The notes below the pieces were generated by a model, which was not told the origin of the DNA, did not search any database, and worked only from the letters and a program-made list of their open reading frames with translations. A DNA stretch of 64,000 bases from NCBI RefSeq assembly GCF_021155765.1, contig NC_060106.1, positions 20,052,031-20,116,030 of the forward strand, in the 5' to 3' direction. The translations under genes and the position numbers were made by a program. Below, piece after piece: positions 1 to 13,400 of the stretch; position 1 is the stretch's first letter, and each line of letters starts with the position of its first letter. The DNA is from Diprion similis. Its lineage: Eukaryota; Arthropoda; Insecta; Hymenoptera; Diprionidae.

Positions 1-306
1 CGGGAACGCCGTTGCCTTCGTTGCGGTCTAAATATAGGTAACTTAGGGCCAGGAATAGCGAGGCCGTAAAAATAGAATCTAACATTGCCATAAAACAGCT
101 GACGATGCCTGAATTCCAAATGAGAGGAGACCTTTGAGCGAGAGAAGACAGTGTCGTAACTGCACGTTTCCGAAGTCGTTTTTGCCTGACCAATATCTGG
201 CAGCGGCTCGACAGCGGCGTTGGGCATCGTAAGGATCACCCGTATAAGGGGAATGAAGAAAGAAACGATGCAAAGAAGGGGGAGGATGAGGAAAAAATCA
301 TCGATT

Positions 307-314
307 CGAGAGAG

Positions 315-345
<31 letters not shown>
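307..345. repeat. GA dinucleotide microsatellite
   Basis: Interrupted run of GA/AG dinucleotides. Confidence 0.9.
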
Positions 346-1163
346 TGTGGAAATACGTACGCATTTCGCTAACGCACCACGGCGATATACCAGCGCCGTT
401 TTGCATCGGAATTAGCCTTATTGTTGCCTGTTTGCAATCCCCCGAATCTTGGCAGGTGCTGTAAAGTCCGAAAGGTATGGCATTCATAAAGAGAGAATCT
501 TTCCTCGAATAATAATTCCGCCTATTCGATTACCTTATACCTATATACCTTGCGCATACGTGTCTCTGTGCATATGTGTAGGTACGTGTAATGTATGTAC
601 CGTGAACACGCGCTCTGCAATCCGAAGGGTAAAAAGGCACGAGTAAAAAAGCTCCCTTATCTTCCTCTTTCTTGCTTTTTCTTCACTTTCTGTTGCACGT
701 GCTCGATCATTTCCTACATATCTCTAACGAGCGAACATCTTTTGCTACTAATCGTCTTATAACGGGTTCCAATGATCTTCTTTCCTCGTTTTGACTTCTA
801 TTTTTTTTCGAATACATATACCTTTTCGATCTCGCGAGGTTACCTCTCACAACTTGACTCACTGCGACTTCTGTATATTTATATATATAAATAAGTGACT
901 TATCCAACCGGAACAAGTGACGCGTTTTATCAAGAGAAAAAAAGCTCAACTGTTGAACTTGTCCTTTAAACGATAAAAATGCTGGAAACTTTGGAAATTA
1001 AAGGTACAAATCGTCACCTTCAACCTTCTAGAAAACATCCAACCGGCAATTTTTTCCTGTAACCATATAAAATAGTTCTTCTTTCGCTCTTTCGATTCTA
1101 CACCTCTTCTTCTCTTACAATTAATTATTATGTATCCTCCTCGGGATTTTCCACTCTTCCAAT

Positions 1164-1178
1164 CCCCCCCCCCCCCCC
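1164..1178. repeat. 15-base C homopolymer
   Basis: Uninterrupted run of 15 C followed by another C-rich stretch. It is a likely site of assembly length error. Confidence 0.9.
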
Positions 1179-1399
1179 TCCCCCTAACTCGCCCCTAATT
1201 CGCCACGACGCAAGACGTCGCTTGCTGCCAGCGACGTCAGACGGGGGTGGTCGCGTGTTCAGGGTTGGGACAGGGCGTCGCGTCTCGCTCGGGGCGTCCG
1301 GCTCGGGTGTCCTTGCGACGTCCTTGCCCCCGGGTTCGTTGACCGAGCGTCGCGTCGCCCACGCGACCGACGCAGGCAAGGCCCCAACTGCCCAAATTT

Positions 1400-1442
1400 T
1401 CTCTCTCTCTCTTCCTCTCTCCCTCTCTTCCTCTCTCTCTCT
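1400..1442. repeat. CT-rich microsatellite
   Basis: CT repeats broken by TC and CC, inside a CpG-rich stretch. Confidence 0.9.
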
Positions 1443-4400
1443 CCCGGTGCCAGCGACCGGTAACTGCAGCGCCGTCAGTCCTTACGACGGGACGCCACCG
1501 CAACCAATCACTCCGAAAATAAACCGGCGACGCCGCCGCGTCGATTTCTTATGCAGGGCGCAGCTCCCTCCATCCTCTTCTCTTCCTCCTCGCGGTGAAC
1601 CGACTCGCACGCGATGTGCTCATAGCTTTGACGGTCGGTGGATTGAAAAAAAATAAACAAACTAATGCGTCGATAAATAAACAAACGGCAGAGCCATTTT
1701 TTGAGCACGGTACAACGGGGCTGGGAGGCTGATAAGTGATAAATATTCTAAACTACCGCACGATATCCGATAAATTTTCGATTCCCGAGTATTCAATGAG
1801 TGCCTATACAGCTTCTTCGATAAATTGTTTCATGCGACAGTCTCGGAATACTGAACACCGGAGCGCGCATGCGCCAAGTTTTTCGAAAGCATTGTATAGA
1901 CAGGCTCGCCAACTCCTTGTGCTTGGACAAATGCGAAAACTGTCAATTATACTCTCGAGCTTTCAAGATTATGTTGATTCAAACGCGGACCCGTCACCAT
2001 TGGATGTCTCAAACTGTCAACGCAAAATAACCTCGGGATGTCTGGTAATTTTCCTAGCTGGCGTCTGGCCACGATCGCGCAACTAGGTTGATCAACCTGA
2101 CAAGCAGACGAAATACAACTCGACGAGAATTTCTTGAACCTTCGAATGAAATCGCGTGATTTGATGCGCGTGCATTTCGGTTTGCAATGCAGTGATACAC
2201 CGTTTTTGCACACATTTTTCACCGACTGAAAAAAAGATTCCCTTATTCAAGGACGAGGGGAAATTAGTTTTGATTTAGAACATGAAGAAGAAGACATTTG
2301 TTAAACGAACAAAATTCAAACCAGGCTGTTTTCGAGTGAGAAGAAACTTCTGGCACAATCATTGTTACGAGTCTGCAGCACTGCAGCAGGGCTTCATATA
2401 ATGCTGTACCTTCAAGATTAATAATAATGAAGTGCAGGAATAGACGATGCAGAAGCAGCAAGATGAAAACAATCTCGACGGCGATGCATGATGATATACA
2501 TACTATGTAAACAAAGAACGTGACCCGGCGATCTGGGAATGCAAACTTGAGGACCGATATACGGAACGCTTACTACGTCGGCACTGGTATCGCCTTGGTA
2601 TCTGGAGTAAGTATACTATAAGAAGAAGAAGCTGCTGCCTTGTCGTAGAGCGAAAGGAGATCGGTGTGCGGTGTCTCGGCGGGTAGATAGGCGCCCGTGC
2701 CTACCGACGGGGTCATCAACTCCCATCTCCCGGATGGCTGGATGTAAACAAGGTTGAGCGTTACGCGCCCTGGGCCCTGGGCCCTGGGCCCCACTCGTGA
2801 CTTCTCACAAGCACACAGGCGCACATTCAGCCGGCTAGAAGCCGGTGCAGGACGAAGAGACCATCGGAGTGAGCTGCGAGAACCTCGCCGAGTCTGCAGG
2901 CAGTCGAGCCGCGATGCCGAGGCTCCAGAACTCGACGATGTGGCTGCGGTGCAGCGGCTCCGTTGCATTCTTTTTGCAGTACTCACCGTGCATGGGCCTC
3001 ACCAGGGACCGCCCCCCTCCTCTACCTCCTCCCATCCCCAGTCGCAAACTCTGCCCCAGAGTTTAATGCCTCCGACGGAGATCCCCGCGCTTACCTCCCC
3101 CTCGCCCACCATTACCTTTGCGGATGACGTACCTACCGATGTGCATTATACACCGAATGTAAACACTCTCTGAGAGGACCAACCTCCCTCAGAGATCTGG
3201 TGAACGTCACGATTGTATTCACGGATATTTAGGCTCGATCGGACGAAATTGTTGAGCTTTTCTTTGGCTAGAGGGAGAAGTTCTAAGACAGGCTATTGTA
3301 CAGGTCATAATTTCGTATGAGACTAAAGCTTTGAGTGAAAGGTCAAACTATCATTGATATCAAGTCTCGCTAAGTAGTTCTTTAGGAGTCATTGACTCCA
3401 TCAAGTAAGCGAAAATTTGGAACTTGAGACTATAGCAGCCCGTTCATAGATTCTTGGAATTTCATGTTTGTAACATTTGAAGTTTTTGATCATGCTGAAG
3501 CATGAGGTTCAAAATTATGGCAAGGCTGAACACGGGAAGAGAACATACTCGAGGAGTACGAAAGGTTCTTTCAAACGCTGCACAACCCCATGAAACCAGT
3601 TCACTTTCACGCTACACCTGAGCCCAAGACAATCGACGAAACGATACGACCGAAACGAAAACTTAATTATCCGGTTAGGATCGGACAGCACGGCGCGAGC
3701 TGCGATCATCATTTCGAGGCATTTTCTCGACCGGTAATGAGCGGCTCGAATTATAGGTATGCCTCGAGAAGAACGCGATTATGGAATGAGGAATCATGAG
3801 GTTAGAGCTTCGAAGCAATTCAACTTCGAATCAGAAAGTCGAGTCGTCGTCGTCGTCTGGACTTTGGACCCAACATCACGGTGGACTACCTTACTTCTAC
3901 CTTCCATCAGGAAACTATAGAGGCAGTGGATCAATCAGTGGTAGTCAATGTGTAGGCGTTTGAGATGCGGGGAGAGGCTGAAATTCGTCAGAGGGAGCAA
4001 AGAATGGCGATGTTGACGTTGTGTGGTAAGCTCTGGCAGTACTTGCGTGTAAAGGTGGAAGAGAAGAGAAGCGAGTGCAGCGAGAGCCGCGATGAGGAGG
4101 AGACGTGGAGCACTTAGCACCTCGAAGTGACCGCGAAGAGGAGGGTATGCACACAATGCCTCGGAGCAGCGGTCACTGGGCAAATAAGCAAACATGGTGG
4201 TCGGGGTGATTCGCGTGCTAGGTGTCGCAGGGTCAACACTCGAGAAAGAGGTGCGAAAAGTTTCTACCCGCGCTGAATCTCAAGCAAACATCAATAAGGG
4301 AGGAGGCCTGCACCGGGTCTCCGGGTCGTCTCAAGTCCTCGAGGAGCGAGCGCCGCGGTAGAGTCGAGGAGATGTGGCGACTGGACTCTACCGGCCATAA

Positions 4401-7099
4401 ACTTGTTGAGGGTCGAAAGTGCGGTTAAAAATACCGAGACAATTACTGAAAGCTTCGCCAAGACTAGTGCGCAAATACCCATCTTCGCGCGCTGGCTTCT
4501 TATCTTTCATCCTTCTGCGGCTCGATCTTTTCTTCCTTTACTGCAGCAGGACTCCTCAAATATACATACCTACTCGTTTCGAAAGACACGCAGGTATTCG
4601 TGAAACCATCTGGACTGAAAGCGCTAAGTAATTTGCTTATTGTACGATTCGCGAACTCGTGGAATGCAAAGTCAACCCAAGGTATTAGCACTTGCAGGTG
4701 TTGCCGAGCGTATATTAATTGGACGGGAATTCTCGGAGAACTTATACTTTGTTGCAGTTGATGGAAATTCAAGTCCTTCATTTCATGTACATCTTGTACG
4801 GAATTTTGACGTTGAATCGAATACAACGAAAGAAACATTTTGTTAATTCAAATAAATTGTTTTTTTTTTTTTAATCAGTTGACAATTTTCCAATCCACAA
4901 GAACACCAAACAGTATCTGTAAGAGTATAAGCTCGATTTTTGAGTTTATCATATCTCAGTGAATTTCAGTTAAAAAAAAAAATCGGTTTTGAAATCTCTA
5001 GTTTACATCTGTTGGTAAAATTCTTTATTTTCTTCCGGCGAACGAGCAAATGCAGATACACCCACTGCCGTCAAGCACGATCCTGAATGCAGGACAGAAA
5101 CACGGAGTGCAGGAAGGAGTCGGTGCACGTGGCGTAGTGAGAATCTCGGGTAGCCTAATCGGGTTAATCTCGCGGCCTCTTTGCCCCGGTAAGCCGAGAT
5201 GTGAGTCTGGTGTCTAGGTGGTACGCGACTCCGACAATGAGCGGCGGCCAGGAAGATGTACGTGCGATATTTACTTATGTTGGCCGAAGAGGGGCAGGGA
5301 TGGCAGAGCGTGGCTACATACGTAACCGATTCCCTCGGAGGCCAGCTCGCTCGCAATCAGCGAACAAGGAAGCTGCGCGGCGATTCTTCTTGCCGATTTC
5401 TATGCCGCTTGCGTAGGCAGCCCGCTTCTGATCATGTGCATGCCTCTCGCAGACTCAGAGTCTTCCCAGCATCCCGTCCGCTGCTCCTCCTTCGTCTCAG
5501 ATTCCACTTTATGTATACGTGCCAGATAATTATCAGCAGAGTGGAATCCGCCTTGGTCATAGTATGGGAGCGATGATATAGCGACTCGAAACGTATCAAC
5601 GAGCTACTAATTTGCTCGCTGTTTTTCCCATCATCATATTTTTTGCTCAATTTCTTTGGGATAAATTTAAAGATATACTAGTCAGCGGTCCATTTCTTCC
5701 ACTCGGGTTCGTCGAAATTGTGAGAGAACGATAGAATGAATACCTACTAAATTCACCGGGGTGCGGTTGAAATTCTAGATTTGGAAAGATCCGGAAGCGC
5801 CATATTCCGGAAGGACGAAAATGAGAAAATTTGTTAATTTGAAACATCGAAATTCCGAATGATCGAAGATTTTCAGTTCTGTGAATTTCTGGCTGGGTGG
5901 AATTTGACCACCACTATGATCTTTCTTTGTTTTGGATTTTCGATATCTTTACGTTCGGAATTCTTATCTTTGGTTTTCCTAATTTTTTACACCCACTCGT
6001 TGAGTAAACTCCACTGTGTTAGTATATTTTAATTTCCAGAATTTTACTCTATCGAAACTTGAATTTGAAACTTTGTCGTTGAGTAAAAGTTTGACTTCTT
6101 AACTTCAAGTTTTGCCAGTAAATAATTCGGAATTAGTCACTTTCCGAACTTTTCAAACTGGGAACTTCAACCCCGTCCCAATTGAGCATTCAGTGGTCCC
6201 GATTTAGATTAATAAATTTACTCAACTTCAATTCGGCGCGACGAAATCGTGCAACGAGAATGAGTACGAACTTTTCGGAGCCCGATATAAATGCGCTAGT
6301 CAATTTGCAAGGAGCCTTGACCCGAGAATCGACACGTGGCACAGCGTCCTATAGCTGTGAAAAAGAGTAAAAAATTATGCAACAATACATGCACAGCCAC
6401 CGTTAATAATCGGTCGTCGGCCGGCTAGCCGGATAGTCGTTTTCTAAATTGTTGACCTTCAAAATAGAGTAGGGGAGCGTACGTTGACCCGCACGTGTTC
6501 GGCTGCAACCTCATTAAATCCAAACGATTGCTTCCGATTTTTCGGCGCAGTTGTCCGACGTCTAGGGCTATATATGTCTACCGTATACAATAAAAATAGT
6601 CCGCGACGAAGCCCCGCAGACCCCAACAATAATACCCCCCATTTCGTAATCATCCAGGTTAAATACCATCGTCCAAGTAAAAGCAACTCTGTCGATCAGA
6701 CGGTTGTTCCCCTATTATCTCATGTGAATTTCAATCCCGACGAGCTTATGATGTGTCACGCCCGGTTATTTTGTGCAAATTTTTCGCGGGTAAAATTTAA
6801 CGCAGGATAAATTCGCCTGTATTTACGCAGAAACAAATGTTCTTCGGTAGAATATAATTTCAGTTACCAAAATGCGGTTGGATTTCGGTAGAAATGTAAC
6901 CTGAATTGCATAAACTCAGGCGAAATTAGTCCCGTGATGTCATATACTTCCAATCTAAATTATCTTTTCTAAACAATTTATTTTAACAATAACAATATAT
7001 TTATTGCTAATTATTCTTTTAATAGAAGAGAGTAATCTGGAGGAATTTAAAGGATGCATGTACAGATGGGTAAGCAAAAGTTGATTTTCTTGATTTCAG

Positions 7100-7416
7100 A
7101 GGCTGCAGACTGTTCGAGCATCCGATGCCGAGAAGGTCAGACGTGCCTGACGGAGATGGGATCTGGCAGGCCAAGATGCGTGACCTGCAGCTACCGATGT
7201 CCCCGGGGACGCAACCGGAACCCGTCTTCGTCTTCGTCTTCGTCCTCGTCCTCGTCTTCGGCCGCCGCAACCCCCCAGTACTGCGCCTCCAACAATATAA
7301 CCTACCCCAGCTGGTGTCACATCGTTAAGGATGCCTGCCTGACGGGCTTTGTCCTGGAAACCCTTCATCCTGGACCCTGTAACCTTTACGACGCTGCGGT
7401 TCACGCAGGTTCGTAA
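7100..7416 (+). CDS. Exon of a secreted follistatin-type (FOLN + Kazal) protein, partial
   Basis: The exon follows a good acceptor (TTGATTTCAG, ending 7099) and is read with one base carried from an upstream exon. The peptide begins EAADCSSIRCREGQTC, a cysteine-rich follistatin/osteonectin EGF-like (FOLN) pattern. Next comes a C..C pair, a run of 12 serines encoded by a TCN repeat (about 7221-7260), and then a Kazal core with YC, SNNITYPSWC, DAC and HPGPC. The frame stops at 7414-7416 and an AATAAA lies at 7677-7682, so this may be the last exon. A weak GTTCGT donor at about 7408 could instead lead to another exon. Such domains occur in secreted protease inhibitors and in growth-factor or matrix-binding proteins; I cannot name the gene. 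The 5' exons, including any signal peptide, were not found. Confidence 0.7.
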
Positions 7417-10400
7417 AACAAATTATTTTTCACAACAAATATTTACTTTGTTTTCAATTTATTTTCCATAACAAATTCACCCCTTCTGTATGACATTTTG
7501 ACAACAGCTCAGAGCTTTGTGGATTCAATAACTTATTCGATTTTCAATACTCCGAGTTTACATTGTAAAACATGTCATTAATTGTTTTCAAAACACATCG
7601 TTATGGTAACAAAAAACTGGATCAAAATTCGTCGTTCAATATCTAAACAAGGCGCACCTACTTTCTTGGGGTCATAAATAAACGAAAACAAAAGGAAATA
7701 TCAAATTGAGGATGCTGACTTGCGGTTACACAGATATAGGTGGTTATAATACATTTCCGTTCCGTCTTAATTACGAAAATCGAGAAGGGAAATTTCTTCC
7801 GTTTGCAGTAATTATAGCGCGCAGCTGACCACATGTACGAATATGCGTACCTACACAGAAAATACGTATACCCACGTGACCATGTGTGCATAGCTAGTTG
7901 GCGGTGAAAATTTATGTTACGCGCTTTTCACCGTGCATAACACACATTCGGTTGACAAATTTACGAGGCGCCGAAGCTCGCTCGTGAGATAACTTAAACA
8001 CGGCACGACGTAAGTCCGCGCATACAACATGGCAGCAGCAGTATCGTCACGCAGCGACAGTAAAACGAGAATCCGAAAAAGATCGGAGCTGTTGGTTCGT
8101 GCGGTATAAAGAGGGGCGCAGGGGGGAAGGGGGGATCGGAGTTGAAGGCACTCCTAAAATCGAAAATACATCGTGCAATTCAAACCGGGGAGAATTTCTC
8201 TCCGTGCAGGGCCGCGGTGCATGTATTTGCCCTACAGCAGCTTATATCTTGAATGAAAACAACGTTCATTTTTATCCAAACTCACACGCACACACGCCCG
8301 CTATACTTTCAAATACCACATTCTGGCAGCCAGGAATGCAGACAGCTGTTCATTTTATTATATCCACCCGCAATCTATATTTGTACACCGCATGCACCGA
8401 CATAACAATACCTACATACGTATAACCCAAGCCAAAAACGAGGCCCGCAGATATTTTACTCAAAATTTCATTGTTGGAGTCGGTTTTAGAAGCCTTAGCT
8501 TTGCTAGTTCGCGGATAGAACACAGAGTCCGAGTAAAGATCAAAGCACGCTCATATACCCGGCGGAATGCCTCAGGTTACCGCGTGGTTTCGTAGCCTAG
8601 GTTAGTGTTGGTTGATCTGGCTCCGCAGAATCTGGATCATCGAGGGGCGGTCAAACCGACCGAAGCTGCAAGCTCACGCTGGTCAACGCATTTAGACAGC
8701 TTGAGTAAATTTAGATTTCTCGCAAGGCGCACTTTTACTCCGTTCTCAATTAGGCATCGCAGATGGGCCTCTACCTGGGTTTCCTAAACGTTTTTTCGAA
8801 CCGTCGAATAGTGGGAGAAGGTTCAAACCTCGAATAGGTCATGCTTTCCGTTACATCGAACCCAACTTATCCCGGCTCGCCGTGTTGCAGCAAACCCTGT
8901 GGTCTGGCTTTAAAGAGACGCCGCGGTACACCTGCTTTAAAAGGGCATTTACACGAATTTCAGGAGATTCCCCGACGTTTGAGTTCATTTTTTTCTCATG
9001 CAGCAAAAGTTTTTAAACCTATAGAGGTTTTAAGAAGTTTGGAAGTCATGCCCATACACTAGGACTTCATTTTTATTTTTGGAATTCGTTTATTTAGTAT
9101 TGATACCCGATGTCTTTGAATTTGAAGTCCTTTGATCGTTTCGTTTTTTAAAAATTTTTACTCAAAGTTCGGGTTTTATACAGAAACTCTTGAAACATGG
9201 TGAAAAAGGTGAAAGCGATATTGAAATATTAAAAAAAAATTTCGTACGGAAGTATGAGACATTTTGAATAACTATATGCGTGAAAAGAAACTAATATTAG
9301 ACCATCTGGTTATGAGATACCTCAAAATCGAAACAAGAACTCGTGATTTTACAGCAATATTCTTGAATCGCACAAAAAACGCGGCATTTTCGTAAAACTT
9401 TCGAGGCAGGCTTAGAGGTTAGGTTCCACCGTCGTTCCGAGTCTGCGCAGATCATCTGCGCAGGTCATTTCTACCGCACACGCGCTACGAAACGCGTGGT
9501 CAACACTGATATATTCTAGAAACTATACACACATTGTTGCCAATATTCGAATTTCGGTAAGCTTCGAAATTTAGTATTCGTGGCCGTCCCTTATTAAATC
9601 GATTTGTATCGATAGATAAATTGGAAAATATCAACGGCCAAGAATTTGGAGAAAACTAATGAGAAAAGAAAGGAAGAAAACTAACGAGGCTCCTAAACCT
9701 TTTTAATCTGTCCTCAGTATTCATTCAACTCTAATACGGGACAGTTACGCACTTCGTTAAGCTTGCACTATATTCCCTATGCGTATATCACCGGGCAATC
9801 CAAGCACAATGCAAACCTAGACGTAAAGATACACTGTCGTTTCTCAACCCTGAAAAAATGGAACCTTAGAAATCATTTGAAATGTTCGCTCGTATTATCA
9901 TCAACCCTGGGTAACTTCTTTCAAAAGTTGTTTCACATTCCGGAGTCGGAACTCGATTAAACTTGAGCATTTAAATTGGTCCAAGGATGTAACTGTAAAA
10001 TTTAGGGTATTGTGAAATCATTAATTTAAAATTTGACCCAAATAACAGAAAGTCCTGCAGAATTCAGGCCTCTTCTAACCGACTTACTAGACTCGTGGTG
10101 CAGCTGTCTTGGTATATAACGCTATTTACTGCACAATTGAGATTTGGCAAGCCCTGGTATCAGGAATAATTCTTGTCGTGTATGATGTTGAACTGCACTC
10201 AGCGTTACTGCAGCACTTCGATCGACTGAAGCTGCATGTGCATAACATACCTGCTGCACATGCACACCGTTCATACAGCTGCTTTTCAAGCTCGATGATA
10301 TTCCGCACGTGTCGAATCGCACCCATGATGCGGGGATTCGGACCTCGGTATTATACCGAACGCTGTCCTCCCTTGGCCAGCCTTCGGACGAAAACACATT

Positions 10401-13400
10401 CCATCATCTCCCCTCGAACCCCTCCATCGTACTCTTCGCCCTCCCCTCCTGCAGCCGCAGATACGAAACGCACGTGTAACTCACACCACATTCAGTGCGG
10501 TCATTTTCACGTAACGCGAACACGTAACACTACATCGCCAGAACCCGTACACAGCGTGACACGAAATTCCAACGAAAATTTTGAAAAATTGTACAATATA
10601 TAACGTAGGAAGTTTCCTGCTGCTGAAAAAAGAAAAAATGGTTAATTCGGTAAAACTGATTTTAATTCCAGTTTATTTCAACTCTTTTTTCACAGAAAGA
10701 CCGGACATAATATAAGGGAAAGTGTAATATTTGGGGAAAAAAAAATTTTCTACATTTTTTTCACGTACCCCACTTTGTCAGCAAAAAAAATTCTGTTTTT
10801 TTATTCTCCTAGTTTGGAAAGTGGAATATTTCCGTTTGTTTTAAGTAAACGGCTTGATCGGAATATGCCGTTCGAATAACCATGATACCGATCTTTTTTT
10901 GCGTGCAGCACTTTACCCCGGTCTTCTCGATACAGGGCGGATACCTTGAGGGTTAACGATGCGATCAACGCTTCGCCGGCAAACAAGCAACCGAAGCTAC
11001 ACCTGTGGTACTTACTGCGTGTAAGATGTAACTTCGGTTGCCTATCTGCCGGCGGAGCGACGTCATTTGCGTTGCTAACCCTGAACGAATCGTTCCGGCA
11101 TGTAACTTTTTAACACACCGCTATACAAATCGAAAACTTCGAAAGCAAGTAAAAAAAAATATCGCAAAGATTCGTGTGAATTGTTGAATCAGTTCGATAA
11201 TTGAAAAAAAAAATCTTATATCCCGGGTAATTTTTTTGGTTCCATGCGAGCAGATGGGAACAACACGTCACTCGCCTACGACGTAGAGCTGGCCGAAAAC
11301 GCGTCGAGGGTGAAGGAAAGTGGGGCTCCAAGACGCGAGTCGCGACTTCTGTGACGATGCTAAACGGCGGCCGTCGAAACTGGAGGGTTTTGACCGGTTC
11401 TGGACACCAAAGAGAGCGACGACCGCGTATCTGATACGCCAACATACGGATAATCTCTTATCAAGCTGCAGTCACGTGCCCTCCGACGGCGAGTGTAACG
11501 GCCGCGATAATACCTCGTCTGCTGCAGTGACGTTAAATCAATTTTTGAGTATTCGAAATGTAGCGACTTAGATAGACCAGTAATTCAAAGTTCGTAAGTT
11601 TAGTATTTATTTAATTAATCTATTAACTCGTCGACGACGATACCGTATCTCTATTGTAAGTATATACATCGTATAAACCGTTATCCGATCCACCCCGTCT
11701 CTCCATTTCATATACTTTCTTGTATTCTTTTTTGTATCACACACCAACAAGGTAGCGCGAGGTCAAATTCGGCCGGAAATCAGAAACTGATTGAAATGGA
11801 TCGTTCCGAATATCCAAGGTCGGTAAACCCCGCTGCAAGAATCAAGAAAAAAACAAAAATATATCGCCGACAGTTGCATTACAAGAAAAGATAGCGGGAA
11901 TTAGAAGTGAGCTTTCCGCTCAAGAATTATCGGAAAAATTGATAATCGATCAATCGTGAGCACAGAACAATTAGACGTGGAGAATGTCAATCGGGAATTA
12001 TAATCAATTTCAGCTCACTTGACGCGCTAATTAGGCTTGACAATGGGCGGTCGTTCAAAGTGGCATGTACTTAATTGACCCGGGAAATTAGGAGGATAAA
12101 TAATGAATCGCAATTGAAAACGTCGAGAAGGACACGAGGCTGAAACCGTCGACGACGAATTATTCGAGCGACGACGAGGGATCAGTTGGCACGTCGAGAA
12201 TCTCGACGAGAGTGCAGCGAGCTCGACGAGAGGTGAGAGATATATTATCTAAATTAGAGCGAGCTCGCTCTCGAGATGCGCGCGACTGCGCCGCCACTCG
12301 AAGAGCTTGTAAACACACGTTGCAATATTTACGATATGTTTATCCGCAAAGTGCCGGTAACACAGACGGCACAAGATGTACCTCAAAGCCTTTTGCCGCT
12401 CCGGAAATAGACCGCTTGACGAATGCCTCATAGCGACGCGAACGCGTGTATGTATATAGTTTTAACGCAGTGGTGCAAATTGCGGTCATTAATTATTCTC
12501 ACGGTACTCTTCGAAATCATCAGATGATATCAAAGTTCACGATTCTTTAGGATATTTCAACCCATCGTTGATTAAATGCAGTTTTCTCGATCGGTACTGT
12601 GATCGTAAAAAAATCTCTCAACCACAACAAAGTTACTGTGACTAATTCATCAGTTTTCTCACGTTGGTAGGAAATTTTATCAATGACCACGGATAACTTG
12701 ATAATTTTTTTTTCTATCGTTATTTTGTGAATGGAAAATGGAAAAGAGAATTTTTTCAAATAATTTAAAAGCTTTACCTCGTTGCAAAAGTTTGGTGAAA
12801 TAATATAAAAACAAAATCTAAATGTTTAGTCAAACAATTTTTTTCAAATCTAAAGTTTCTATAAATATAACCTTTTAAAAATATAATATAAATATTGAAA
12901 TAAAGGAATTAAGAAATCTCTCTATACATATGTATGTATTCCTTATTATCTATGTACTTGCATGTGTAATGTACACGTACTATATCGCGCGCGTGTATTT
13001 ACAGGCAAACAGGTAACAATTGTGAATGTTAGATTAATTATGCGAGAGGTTGGATGAAAAAAAAACTATATATTATATAGGTATATATATCATACGACGA
13101 AAAGTAAAATAATAATAGTAATAATAATAATAATTTTAATAATAAGTAGAAACGTCCATATAGTTCCTGTAAGATACGATCATACATAAACATTAATATA
13201 AATTATAAATCACCATATATATTATAATAATTCTCACTTTATATATTATATTCATTTTAAACTTTAGACATATCAATTATTGCTGTTACTATTTCGTTTA
13301 TTACAATTGTATTAAATGCCAGCGTTTTCACATTATTTAGGAGTAGGTGTATAGTGTAATTATATCGACTTCATAGCTATTCTTTATTATTGTAACAATT

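Larger units (their letters stand above)
1..7099. other. Non-coding or unassigned left flank
   Basis: I find no gene here that I can recognise on either strand. Open frames of 60-140 codons occur but none shows a known domain, and several overlap each other on both strands of GC-rich DNA, as expected by chance. The stretch holds a GA microsatellite (307-345), a 15-base C run (1164-1178), a CT-rich microsatellite (1400-1442), a CpG-rich segment (about 1195-1560) and a GC-rich segment (about 2550-3180). It may contain 5' exons or introns of the gene whose FOLN/Kazal exon begins at 7100, but no start exon could be identified. Confidence 0.5.

Noticed and set aside
1222-1656. 144-codon plus-strand frame over the CT microsatellite
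   Set aside because: The frame runs through a simple repeat and CpG-rich DNA; overlapping minus-strand frames are equally long; no family resemblance.
10109-10603. 164-codon plus-strand frame
   Set aside because: No domain, biased composition, open frames on the opposite strand as well, and no convincing splice or start context.
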